This document shows, one piece after another, positions 44,166-52,380 of a DNA stretch of 64,000 bases; the first letter of the stretch is position 1; every line of letters begins with the position of its first letter. The stretch is from NCBI RefSeq assembly GCF_001028175.1, contig NZ_AEJF01000165.1, positions 1 through 64,000 on the forward strand, in the 5' to 3' direction. Under the pieces are notes generated by a model, which did not search any database, was not told the origin of the DNA, and saw only the letters and a program-made list of their open reading frames with translations. The stretch comes from Caballeronia mineralivorans PML1(12) (GTDB lineage: Bacteria; Pseudomonadota; Gammaproteobacteria; Burkholderiales; Burkholderiaceae). A program made the translations under genes and the position numbers.

Positions 44166-45448
44166 CGGATAGGTCTCCAGGGCGCGATTTTCGGCAACAG
44201 TAACATGCCCGGAATAGCCAGCGCAGCGCAGATCATGAAGTACTCGAACCAGCCGGTTTGCGCGACCACAAAGCCGCTCGATGCCGACGCCAGCGTCCGC
44301 GGCACCGAAGCGAGGCTCGTAAAGAGCGCGAATTGCGTGGCGGTATAACGCGGATCGGTCGTGCTCGCGATGTAAGCCACGAACGCCGCCGTGGTGAGGC
44401 CGGTGGCAAATGTCTCGAAGCCATAGAGCGCGGCCAGTGCCACAGGCGACGGGCCGATTTTCGCCAGCCACGCAAAGCCGAGCGTGGAAACAATCTGCAG
44501 CACGCCGAAGATCCAGAGCCCGCGCCCAATGCCAATCTTCACCAGCCACACGCCGCCGATAATCCCGCCTGCCAGGCTCGCCCAGAACGCCACCGTCTTC
44601 GCGATCACACCGATCTGTGTCTTGTTGAAGCCGATATCGAGGAAAAACGACGTGGAGAGTGTGGTCGCCATCGAGTCGCCGAGCTTGTACAGGAAGATGA
44701 AGCCAAGGATCAGCAGCGCCGTGCGCCAGCCATCCCGAGCGATGAACTCGCGAAATGGCTGGATGATGGCATCGCGCAGATTCTTGGGCGGCGTGCCATG
44801 AATTTCGGGTTCGTTGACCACGAGCGTCAACACCATACCCGGCAGCATGAACGCAGCCGTGACGATGAAGACCGTGGACCATGGCAAGTGATCGGCGAGA
44901 ATCAGCCCGAGCGAGCCGGGGATGAGCGCGGCGATCTTGTATGCATTCACGAAGACCGCGTTGCCGAGTCCCTGCTCGGTATCGGCGAGGAGTTCGCGGC
45001 GGTAGGCATCGATCGAAATATCCTGGCTCGCGCCGAAAAACGCCACCAGCGCGGTCAGTGCGGCGACGGTCCAGATCTCCTGTTTCGGCGATACAAACCC
45101 CAGCGCGCCAATCGCCACCGCCACCAGCAACTGCGTGACGATCATCCAGCCGCGCCGCCGTCCCGGCCGCCAGCCGGGCAGTCGCGGCACGTAGCGGTCC
45201 ATCAGCGGCGCCCAGATGAACTTCCAGGTGTAAGGAAACTGGATCAGCGCAAACAGGCCGATTTCCTTCAGGTTCACGCCTTCGGTGCGCAACCACGCTT
45301 GCACCAGATAGATGAGCGTGAAGAGCGGCAACCCCGACGTGAAGCCGAGAAACACGCAAATCAGCATGCGTTTGTTGAGAAACGCGCGCCAGCCGGGGTG
45401 ATCTTCGTGAGCGGTAAGAGCGGGCGCCTCGTGTGGCGAGTTGGACAT
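44162..45448 (-). CDS. ampG: AmpG-type muropeptide permease
   Basis: A 428-residue major-facilitator protein with about 12 transmembrane segments. The N-terminal FLGFTSGLPLFTLIYLVQAW, the FPYTWKFIWAPLMDRYVP motif and GASQDISIDAYRRELL are characteristic of AmpG, which imports GlcNAc-anhydroMurNAc peptides released during cell-wall turnover and can feed beta-lactamase induction. It is followed with a four-base overlap by the periplasmic M48 peptidase gene, a pairing that suggests a common envelope role. Upstream, metW ends 57 bp away on the same strand. Confidence 0.92.
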   Translation of the reverse strand: MSNSPHEAPALTAHEDHPGWRAFLNKRMLICVFLGFTSGLPLFTLIYLVQAWLRTEGVNLKEIGLFALIQFPYTWKFIWAPLMDRYVPRLPGWRPGRRRGWMIVTQLLVAVAIGALGFVSPKQEIWTVAALTALVAFFGASQDISIDAYRRELLADTEQGLGNAVFVNAYKIAALIPGSLGLILADHLPWSTVFIVTAAFMLPGMVLTLVVNEPEIHGTPPKNLRDAIIQPFREFIARDGWRTALLILGFIFLYKLGDSMATTLSTSFFLDIGFNKTQIGVIAKTVAFWASLAGGIIGGVWLVKIGIGRGLWIFGVLQIVSTLGFAWLAKIGPSPVALAALYGFETFATGLTTAAFVAYIASTTDPRYTATQFALFTSLASVPRTLASASSGFVVAQTGWFEYFMICAALAIPGMLLLPKIAPWRPIR

Positions 45449-45504
45449 ATTGAACAGGTCTGATGCAGTGAGCGGTGCGCGAGCGGCGAACCGGCAAGCT
45501 CAGT

Positions 45505-46113
45505 TCAGCTTCGCTTCACGCGATAGACCGCAAGGCTACCACGCCAGTTCGCGCCCCACCGGATGGACTGCCCGCCATGCAGCACGGCGCGATCGAGGAT
45601 TTCGATACCCACTTCCGGCGCGAGCGCCTCAAAATCCCGGATGGTGAGAACACGCACGTTCGGCGTGTTATGCCATTGATACGGCAGCGTTTTCGACACC
45701 GGCATGCGCCCCTGCAACACCGTCAGCCGATGCTGCCAGTAGCCGAAGTTAGGAAACGACACGATGCATTCGCGCCCCACGCGCACGGTTTCACGTAGGA
45801 TCGCGGCCGTTTGATGGATCGTTTGCAGCGTCTGCGACAGGATCGCGAAGTCGAAACTGTCGTCTTCGAACAGGCGCAAGCCGTCTTCCAGGTTCTGCTG
45901 GATAACGTTCACGCCTTTTTGCGCGCAGGCGAGCACGCCGGCGTCGTTGATTTCGATGCCGTAGCCGGTCACATCGAGTTCTTCGGCGAGCAGCGAGAGC
46001 AGCGACCCATCGCCGCAACCCAGATCGAGTACCGATGAGCTGGGTTCAACCCAGCGCGCGATTGCCCGAAAGTCCGAGCGTAGCGAAAGAGAGTCCAGCG
46101 TGATTTGGTTCAT
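45505..46113 (-). CDS. metW: Methionine biosynthesis protein MetW
   Basis: A 202-residue class I SAM-dependent methyltransferase-like protein. The SAM-binding loop VLDLGCGDGSLLSLL is near residue 30, and the family features GIEINDAGVLACAQKG, VNVIQQNLEDGL and FPNFGYWQHR are present. MetW is invariably linked to metX in many proteobacteria and is needed for full homoserine acyltransferase activity. It overlaps the metX stop by four bases. Confidence 0.95.
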   Translation of the reverse strand: MNQITLDSLSLRSDFRAIARWVEPSSSVLDLGCGDGSLLSLLAEELDVTGYGIEINDAGVLACAQKGVNVIQQNLEDGLRLFEDDSFDFAILSQTLQTIHQTAAILRETVRVGRECIVSFPNFGYWQHRLTVLQGRMPVSKTLPYQWHNTPNVRVLTIRDFEALAPEVGIEILDRAVLHGGQSIRWGANWRGSLAVYRVKRS

Positions 46114-47255
46114 GCGCCCACCTCGGCGGCAATACGTTCGTAATAGGCGCGCATCAGGTTGTGATAACGCGCATCGTCGAGCAGGAAGGCGTCGTGGCCG
46201 TGCGGCGCATCGATTTCGGCGTAGCTCACCGTGCGTTTGTGATCGAGCAGCGCTTTCACCAGCTCGCGGGAGCGCGCAGGCGCAAAGCGCCAGTCGGTGG
46301 AGAAGCTGGCGATCAGGTATTTCGCCGTGGTGTGGGCGAGCGACTTGGTCAGGTCGCCCTCGAAGGCTTTGGCCGGATCGAAGTAATCCAGCGCGCGCGT
46401 GATCAGCAGATACGTGTTCGCGTCGAAGTATTCGGCGAATTTATCGCCTTGGTATCTCAAGTACGACTCCACCTCGAACTCGACATCGAAGTTGAAGTTG
46501 TAGGCATCCAGAGCGCCTTCTGCACGGCGCAGCGCGCGGCCGAATTTTGCGGCCATGTCGTCGTCGGAGAGATATGTGATGTGGCCGATCATCCGCGCCA
46601 CGCGCAGTCCACGACGCGGCTTGATGCCATGCGCGTAGTAATCGCCACCGTGGAAATCGGGATCGGAGAGGATGGCGGAGCGCGCGACTTCGTTGAACGC
46701 AATGTTCTGCGCGGAGAGTTTCGGCGTCGATGCCACCACGATGCAATGCGCCACACGATCCGGATACATCATGCTCCAGGCGAGCGCCTGCATGCCGCCG
46801 AGGCTGCCGCCCATGACCGCGGCGAAACGTTCGATGCCGTATTGGTCCGCTACGCGAGCTTGCGCGTGGACCCAGTCTTCGACGGTAACAACGGGGAAAC
46901 TCGCACCGTAGGGTTTGCCGGTTGCGGCATTCACGCTCATGGGTCCGGTCGAGCCAAAACACGAGCCGAGATTATTGATGCCGATGACGAAGAACCGATT
47001 GGTATCGAGCGGTTTGCCGGGACCGACCATGTTGTCCCACCAGCCGATGTTCTTGGGGTCATCGGCGTAGACGCCCGCTACGTGATGCGAGGCGTTCAAA
47101 GCGTGGCACACCAGCACGGCGTTCGAGCGGGCGGCGTTGAGCGTGCCGTAGGTTTCGACGACGAGATCGTAGTCACCGAGCAAGCTGCCATTCTGCATGC
47201 GCAGCGGTTCGGTGAAATGCAGTGTTTGGGCAGTGACGATGCCGATTGATTCCAT
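46110..47255 (-). CDS. metX: Homoserine O-acyltransferase
   Basis: A 381-residue alpha/beta-hydrolase that acylates homoserine in the first committed step of methionine synthesis. The nucleophile elbow AAVMGGSLGGMQAL (Ser near residue 148), the Asp in the FSTDWRFAPARSREL region and the His in APHGHDAFLLD form the triad. Beta-proteobacterial MetX proteins may use acetyl- or succinyl-CoA, and I cannot tell which from sequence alone. The ATG at 47255 has an AGGCGGA ribosome-binding site that sits inside a possible hairpin. It leads the operon metX-metW. Confidence 0.95.
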   Translation of the reverse strand: MESIGIVTAQTLHFTEPLRMQNGSLLGDYDLVVETYGTLNAARSNAVLVCHALNASHHVAGVYADDPKNIGWWDNMVGPGKPLDTNRFFVIGINNLGSCFGSTGPMSVNAATGKPYGASFPVVTVEDWVHAQARVADQYGIERFAAVMGGSLGGMQALAWSMMYPDRVAHCIVVASTPKLSAQNIAFNEVARSAILSDPDFHGGDYYAHGIKPRRGLRVARMIGHITYLSDDDMAAKFGRALRRAEGALDAYNFNFDVEFEVESYLRYQGDKFAEYFDANTYLLITRALDYFDPAKAFEGDLTKSLAHTTAKYLIASFSTDWRFAPARSRELVKALLDHKRTVSYAEIDAPHGHDAFLLDDARYHNLMRAYYERIAAEVGA

Positions 47256-47260
47256 TCATT

Positions 47261-47345
47261 CCGCCTAGAGAAAACAGGGCGGCTAAACGGCGTCGGCGAT
47301 GCGCGGGGGGAGATAAGCGGCGCGGCTGACAACCTCTTTAGCCGC
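47261..47345 (-). promoter_or_regulatory. Structured metX leader with alternative pairings
   Basis: On the minus strand the leader contains GCGGCTAAA (47345-47337), AGCCGC (47327-47322), TTTAGCCGC (47287-47279) and GGCGG (47265-47261). GCGGCT can pair with AGCCGC, or GCGGCTAAA can pair perfectly with TTTAGCCGC. The CCGCC at 47282-47278 can alternatively pair with GGCGG, which is the metX Shine-Dalgarno. The pairings are mutually exclusive, the layout of a translational switch. A possible -10 (TATAAA) lies just upstream. No known riboswitch family was recognised. Confidence 0.5.
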
Positions 47346-47557
47346 ATTTATAGTGAACCGGGTCAGGGTTCGCGCGCCCGCAATCGAGTCAGCAAATCGG
47401 CGCGATGAAACAAATCAAGATAGCGATGAAGTATATCGGAAAAACGGGAAAGGCAGGCGAAGAGCCGACCGCAGCAGCGCGGCAGGCGATGAAGTTTGAA
47501 GTCCATACTACTTTGCTGCCGGAGGATGGCCGGGCGCGACGGAACGTCTAATCTTGT

Positions 47558-48262
47558 TCAACCGAGACCGCGCAAGCCTTTCAACGAGCGGATCTTGAGA
47601 TCGATGTAATGCGGTCGTCCGCTACTGGGCGATCGAAGGGACGTGGCGCCGCTGGCATTTAAGACCGACGGCAGATGCCCCGTAATCCAGACCGTGCGAA
47701 TCCCCAAACGCTTATAGCGTTTCAAATGCCCACGTGTATCTTCGACAAGAACCGCATCGGAAAGCGGCACGTGAGCGCGCCGCATTGCGCGCCGAAGCAT
47801 TGCCGCGTCGGGCTTCGCGCGCCAGTATCCGCTGCGATCCTGCATATCCTCAATGGCGATCACGCGTTCAAACAGCCTGGCGATACCCAGCTCATTAAGC
47901 ACAGCGTGTGCATAAACCGAAGGCCCATTGGTCAACACGATCTTGCGTCCCGGCAGCCCGCGGATCATCCGCGCGAGGCCGCGTTCGGCGCGAACCATCG
48001 AACCAAGATCGGCGAAGGTATGCACAACGTGCAGGAAATCGGCGGCATCGACGCGATGATGGCGCACCAGGCCGAGCAAGGCGGCGCCGTATCGCTGGGT
48101 ATAACCGGTCCGCAACCGGTTGGCTTCATCGATATCGACGCCTAGACGATCAAGGATGTACTGCGTCATCCCGCGATTGATGGCCGGAAAGATCTCATGC
48201 GACGCGTGATGCAGCGTGTTGTCGAGATCGAACAACCAGACGGGGCGACCATGCGTGTTCAT
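47558..48262 (-). CDS. HAD-family pyrimidine 5'-nucleotidase-like hydrolase
   Basis: A 234-residue haloacid-dehalogenase protein. The catalytic motif WLFDLDNTLHHASH is near residue 10, motif II is VLTNGP, and motif III/IV is KPDAAMLRRAM ... VLVEDTRGHLKRYKRLG. It resembles the SDT1/YjjG-type pyrimidine 5'-nucleotidases. The ATG at 48262 gives the typical start; the longer frame that would overlap argB adds low-complexity sequence. It lies 59 bp downstream of argB and probably shares its transcript. Confidence 0.85.
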   Translation of the reverse strand: MNTHGRPVWLFDLDNTLHHASHEIFPAINRGMTQYILDRLGVDIDEANRLRTGYTQRYGAALLGLVRHHRVDAADFLHVVHTFADLGSMVRAERGLARMIRGLPGRKIVLTNGPSVYAHAVLNELGIARLFERVIAIEDMQDRSGYWRAKPDAAMLRRAMRRAHVPLSDAVLVEDTRGHLKRYKRLGIRTVWITGHLPSVLNASGATSLRSPSSGRPHYIDLKIRSLKGLRGLG

Positions 48263-48321
48263 CCGGCGTCTGCCAGCACGCGCCAAACCGCTCCCGCTCC
48301 GGTCGCCAGCGGAGTCCACGT

Positions 48322-49221
48322 TCAATGTGAGCGGATCATCGTCCCGAACGGCTGTTCGGTCAGGATCTCGAGCAATACCGAATGCTCGATCCGCCCATCG
48401 ATGATGTGCACCGAGCGCACGCCGCTCTTCGCCGCGTCAAGCGCCGATGAAATCTTGGGTAGCATGCCGCCGGAAATGGTGCCATCGGCGAACAGCGCGT
48501 CGATCTCCCGCGCCGACAGATCGGTGAGCAAGTTGCCTTCCTTGTCCATCACACCGGGAATGTTGGTCATCATCACGAGCTTCTCGGCGTTCAGCACCAC
48601 GGCGAGTTTGCCCGCGACCAGGTCGGCGTTGATGTTGTATGACAAACCGTCTTCACCGAAGCCGATTGGCGAGATGACCGGAATGAACGCGTCGTCCTGC
48701 AGCGCCTTCACCACGGCCGGATTGATGGCTTCGACTTCACCCACCTGACCGATATCGATGAATTCGCCTGGATTGTCGCGATCCGGCATGAGCAGTTTGC
48801 GCGCGTGGATCAGGCCGCCGTCCTTGCCGGTGAGACCGACCGCGTGGCCGCCGAAATGATTGATCAGCGTGACGATGTCCTGCTGCACTTCACCGCCCAG
48901 CACCCATTCGACGACTTCCATCGTCTCTTCGTCGGTGACGCGCATGCCTTGGATAAACGTGCCCTGCTTGCCGATCTTCTTGAGCGCCTGGTCGATCTGC
49001 GGACCGCCGCCGTGCACGATCACCGGATTGATGCCGACCAGTTTCAGCAGGATCACATCGCGCGCGAAACCTTGTTTCAGGCGCTCCTCGGTCATTGCAT
49101 TGCCGCCGTATTTGATCACGATCGTCTTGCCGTGATACTGGCGAATATAGGGCAACGCCTCGGCCAGGATTTCGGCTTTCAGGGTCGGCGCGATCTGCGT
49201 AAGGTCGGGAAGCTCGGACAT
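48322..49221 (-). CDS. argB: Acetylglutamate kinase
   Basis: A 299-residue kinase that phosphorylates N-acetylglutamate in arginine synthesis. Conserved segments are KTIVIKYGGNAMTE (phosphate-binding Lys-Gly-Gly), VIVHGGGPQID, and NINADLVAGKLA with the lysine and asparagine of the active site; the C-terminal GGMLPKISSALDA is also typical. Length is normal for the family. An HAD nucleotidase gene follows. The region upstream (49222-49478) holds no other clear feature. Confidence 0.97.
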   Translation of the reverse strand: MSELPDLTQIAPTLKAEILAEALPYIRQYHGKTIVIKYGGNAMTEERLKQGFARDVILLKLVGINPVIVHGGGPQIDQALKKIGKQGTFIQGMRVTDEETMEVVEWVLGGEVQQDIVTLINHFGGHAVGLTGKDGGLIHARKLLMPDRDNPGEFIDIGQVGEVEAINPAVVKALQDDAFIPVISPIGFGEDGLSYNINADLVAGKLAVVLNAEKLVMMTNIPGVMDKEGNLLTDLSAREIDALFADGTISGGMLPKISSALDAAKSGVRSVHIIDGRIEHSVLLEILTEQPFGTMIRSH

Positions 49222-49478
49222 GGCGGCGATAAGGCGAAGAGCAGTTTAAACAGGCGGAATTGTACAGGAGTGACGCGCTGCATCAGGCGTTTCCGATAGC
49301 ATTCCGGCGACGGGTAAAAGTTGGCGTCCGGCTGCACCAGTATGGGGTTGGCGCGTGAAATAATGATGTGGTCGAGCGTGTGCCGATGAGCCAGAAACGT
49401 GGCGCTTCGGCAACGGCTGCATCGCGCGAAACGCTGCTCGTGACTGCGTGGTTTGTTTCCAAAAAGCTGGCTCCGAAC

Positions 49479-49673
49479 ATGAATTCCACCGATTCCGCTT
49501 CCCAACGCTGCGCGCTGTGCGGTGCGCAGTTCCACTGCGCTCAGCAAATGGGCGACGCCGAATGCTGGTGCGCATCGCTTCCGGTTTTGCGGGCCGACCG
49601 CTTGAATCCGCGCATGACGTGCCTTTGTCCGGATTGTCTGCGTGAAGCAACGCAACGTAGCATAAACCTATGA
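49479..49673 (+). CDS. Cysteine-rich CWC-family protein
   Basis: A 64-residue protein with the CXXC and Cys-Trp-Cys pattern of the CWC family: CALCGAQFHC, then CWCASLP, then a further CLCPDC pair near the C-terminus. These motifs suggest a metal-binding (zinc or iron) knuckle. The ATG at 49479 (MNSTDSASQRC) is preferred over starts further upstream, which add non-conserved sequence. No partner gene is evident, and function is unknown. Confidence 0.8.
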   Translation: MNSTDSASQRCALCGAQFHCAQQMGDAECWCASLPVLRADRLNPRMTCLCPDCLREATQRSINL

Positions 49674-49747
49674 ACGTCGCGATTTCTCGATGGCATTGCC
49701 GCGTGTGCTGGAGTCTGCGAACCCACGACACAAAACCTACAAACGCC

Positions 49748-50220
49748 TTACTCCGTGGCCTTCCTCGGCGCGCGCCGGCGCGGTGCCGTGCCCTTATGCG
49801 CCGCCGCGAGCGCGGTCAGATCGCGCGCGACGTCGTCCATCACTGGCTCCCACTTCGAGAATGCCTTTTGCCGATACAGCGTAGCCGTCGGATCCCAAGG
49901 ACTGCCCGTGCGCTCCAGTTGCCAGACCCAGTGCGCATGGGTGTCGAGGAGAATCCGTCTCGGCTTGCCGAGCGCTGCCGCCAGATGCGCCACGCTCGTG
50001 CACACGGTAATCACGAGATCGAGTGGGTCGATCAGCATGGAATCGACCAGGTCGAGCCCCGTTTCCGGCCGATCGGATTGCAACCTCAAGGCGGCCTGCA
50101 GCGACACGGCGAGTTCGACCTGATTGCCTTGCGCATTCGCGGTTCGGGCGTGGTCGATGAACGCGTTCAGCGCACACGGGATAATGGCGTCCTGGACGGC
50201 ACTGGTTTGCGGCGCTTCGC
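49748..50220 (-). pseudogene. Remnant of a TPR/glycosyltransferase gene
   Basis: A minus-strand frame with no ATG start. One part reads like a TPR unit (IDHARTANAQGNQVELAVSL), and the C-terminal part reads like the nucleotide-sugar domain of TPR-glycosyltransferases (VITVCTSVAHLAAALGKP, WVWQLERTGSPWDPTATLY). In intact proteins these lie several hundred residues apart, whereas here they are joined within about 25 residues (near DRPETGLDLVD), indicating a large internal deletion. The frame has no credible start and runs into a 15-bp repeat array. It is a decayed gene. Confidence 0.65.
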
Positions 50221-50295
50221 TGAGAAGCCGATTGCAGGCGTGGCTGGGAGACGAGTGGCTGCGAGTTATTTGAGTGTGCGGCCTGGCCGCCCTAT

Positions 50296-50355
50296 ACGAG
50301 ACAACACTCGACGAGACAACACTCGACGAGACAACACTCGACGAGACAACACTCG
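50296..50355. repeat. Four perfect copies of a 15-bp tandem repeat
   Basis: ACGAGACAACACTCG is repeated four times without change, between the glycosyltransferase remnant and the RegB-like kinase gene, 65 bp before its ATG. The unit is imperfectly palindromic (CGAG...CTCG), so each copy could form a small hairpin or a binding site for a dimeric protein. Confidence 0.93.
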
Positions 50356-50421
50356 ATGTTGCGCTAACCCGTTATGTCCAGCCAGTAGACTATTCTGAAA
50401 TTTGAGGCGAAATTCACTGCG

Positions 50422-51756
50422 ATGCATCGGATAACGAACACAGGCCGCGTCAATCTCGGCCACCTGTTTTGGCTTCGCAGCCTGGCGATCATCGGTCAAC
50501 TGGTGACGATCGCCGTCGTACAGACGTTTTACGGCGCGCATCTCCCGTTAGCTGCAATGCTGACCATTGTCGCGCTGGAGGTCTTGTTCAACGCACTGAC
50601 ATGGATACGCGTCGCGCGTGCGCAGCCTGAAACGAATCTCGAACTGTTCGGGCAGCTCTGGGTCGATCTCGGTGCGCTGTCCGCTTTGCTGTTCCTGAGC
50701 GGTGGCGCGACGAATCCGTTTGTCACGCTGTACCTGCCGTCGCTGGCGATTGCATCGGCCGTGCTGCCGTGGCGTCTGACGGTGTGGCTCGCGTTGTTCG
50801 CCGTTGCCTGTTATTCGCTGCTGACGGTCAGCTATGTGCCGCTGAACATGGAAGACCCGCTGAATTTGTTCGAATATTTCCGCATCGGGCTGTGGGTGAA
50901 CTTCATGGTCAGCGTGGGATTGATCGGCTGGTTCGTGGCGCGGATGTCGCGGGCGCTGCGAGCGCGGGATTTCGCTCTGGCCGACGCCCAGGAGCGGCTT
51001 CTGCGCGACGAGCGCGCCGTGGCGCTGGGCGTCCAGGCCGCGACGGTTGCGCACGAAATCGGCACGCCGCTATCAACGATCGCCATGCTGAGCGAGGAGT
51101 TGCGCGATTCCGCCCGCCGTGACCCGCATCTCGCGCCGTATTCCGCGGACATCGAACTGCTCGAGCAGCAGATGACTTTGTGCACGTCGGCGCTCGCGCG
51201 CCTGCGCAGCCGAGCGAGCGGGCCCGCGCCGCGGCAACCGCTGGATGACTGGCTGCATGGATTTGTCGAACAATGGCGTCTGCGCCACCCGCACGTGCGT
51301 TTCGAGTTGATCGAAGCGGAAGAGCACAAACGCGCGGGGCTGTTTCTCAGCGATCCCGTTGCGGTCGGGCAAATCCTGACCATTCTGCTGGATAATGCGG
51401 CGCGGGCCAGCAGCGATTCGGTGACGCTCGCGACGTTGGCGAGCCAGCATCTTGGCGAACCCGTGATTCAATTCGATGTCCGCGACCAGGGCCCGGGGAT
51501 CCCCGCCGCATTGCGGGGTTCGCTCGGCGCGACACCGGTCGACAGCACGCAAGGCGGCCACGGTGTCGGCTTGTATCTGGCATTCTCAGCGGCAACGCGG
51601 CTTGGCGGGTCGATCGAGCTCACGCCGGCCAGCCCGCGCGGCACGCACGCCATCTTGCGTCTCGCCGATACAAGCGCTCCCGAATCGCGGGAAAAAGCAG
51701 CAAAGACGGGCCGCGGCGGCGTCGCCGCTTCCGTCACCTCGGAGAAAAGAGCATGA
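50422..51756 (+). CDS. regB: RegB/PrrB-type redox-responsive histidine kinase
   Basis: A 444-residue kinase. Six membrane segments lie in residues 10-180. The quinone-binding loop SGGATNPF is at 93-100 between segments, as in RegB. The H-box VAHEIGTPLSTIAMLS has its His at residue 211, and a conserved Cys at 254 (MTLCTSAL) corresponds to the redox-active Cys of RegB. The ATPase domain shows LDNAARAS and GGHGVGLYLAF. RegB/RegA systems couple respiratory redox state to carbon, nitrogen and energy genes. It overlaps the regulator gene by four bases (ATGA). The symbol reflects family resemblance. Confidence 0.9.
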   Translation: MHRITNTGRVNLGHLFWLRSLAIIGQLVTIAVVQTFYGAHLPLAAMLTIVALEVLFNALTWIRVARAQPETNLELFGQLWVDLGALSALLFLSGGATNPFVTLYLPSLAIASAVLPWRLTVWLALFAVACYSLLTVSYVPLNMEDPLNLFEYFRIGLWVNFMVSVGLIGWFVARMSRALRARDFALADAQERLLRDERAVALGVQAATVAHEIGTPLSTIAMLSEELRDSARRDPHLAPYSADIELLEQQMTLCTSALARLRSRASGPAPRQPLDDWLHGFVEQWRLRHPHVRFELIEAEEHKRAGLFLSDPVAVGQILTILLDNAARASSDSVTLATLASQHLGEPVIQFDVRDQGPGIPAALRGSLGATPVDSTQGGHGVGLYLAFSAATRLGGSIELTPASPRGTHAILRLADTSAPESREKAAKTGRGGVAASVTSEKRA

Positions 51757-52295
51757 GCGATACAAATTTTTTGGTCATCGACGACGATGAAGTTTTCTCG
51801 GGCATTCTCGCGCGCGGCCTGACGCGGCGCGGCTATACGCCGCATCAGGCGCACGACGCCGCTACGGCCTTGAGGCTGGCGAATACGCAGAAGTTCGGGC
51901 AAATCACCGTCGACTTGCACCTCGGCAACGATTCCGGCCTGACGCTCGTGGCGCCCTTGCGCGACCTTCAACCGGACGCACGGATTCTCGTACTGACGGG
52001 TTATGCGAGCATCGCAACGGCGGTCCAGGCCGTGAAAGACGGCGCCGATAACTATCTGGCAAAGCCGGCGAACGTCGAGACGATTTTGTCCGCGCTGCAG
52101 GAAGAGGCGAGCGAGCAGACGGCCGAGGAGGCTATCGAGCACCCGGCGCTGCTGTCCGTCGCGCGGCTGGAGTGGGAGCATATCCAGCGCGTGCTGGCCG
52201 AGAACAGCGGCAATATTTCAGCCACGGCGCGCGCGTTGAACATGCATCGGCGCACACTGCAGCGCAAGCTGGCGAAGAAGCCCGTGCGGCAATGA
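51753..52295 (+). CDS. regA: RegA/PrrA-type response regulator
   Basis: A 180-residue regulator. The receiver domain (residues 1-115) has acidic DDDE at the N-terminus, the phosphoacceptor region TVDLHLGNDSGL, LTGYASI and AKPANVE. A short linker precedes a Fis-like helix-turn-helix (NISATARALNMHRRTLQRKLAKKP), the highly conserved RegA DNA-binding end. It is translationally coupled to the kinase. A bidirectional terminator separates it from the convergent hslU. Confidence 0.92.
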   Translation: MSDTNFLVIDDDEVFSGILARGLTRRGYTPHQAHDAATALRLANTQKFGQITVDLHLGNDSGLTLVAPLRDLQPDARILVLTGYASIATAVQAVKDGADNYLAKPANVETILSALQEEASEQTAEEAIEHPALLSVARLEWEHIQRVLAENSGNISATARALNMHRRTLQRKLAKKPVRQ

Positions 52296-52311
52296 ATGTT
52301 ATGTAGAACGT

Positions 52312-52365
52312 AAAAGGGCGGCTCACAACTCCTGCAAATTGCTGGAATTGCGAGCCGCCCTTTTT
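52312..52365. terminator. Bidirectional terminator between regA and hslU
   Basis: A stem AAAAGGGCGGCTC / GAGCCGCCCTTTT with a 27-base loop, flanked by an A-run and a T-run. It serves both convergent genes. Confidence 0.8.
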
Positions 52366-52380
52366 TCTGACTTGAGTACG

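Noticed and set aside
50296..50355. The 15-bp tandem repeats as a CRISPR array
   Set aside because: Copies are directly adjacent with no spacers between them, and no cas genes are nearby.
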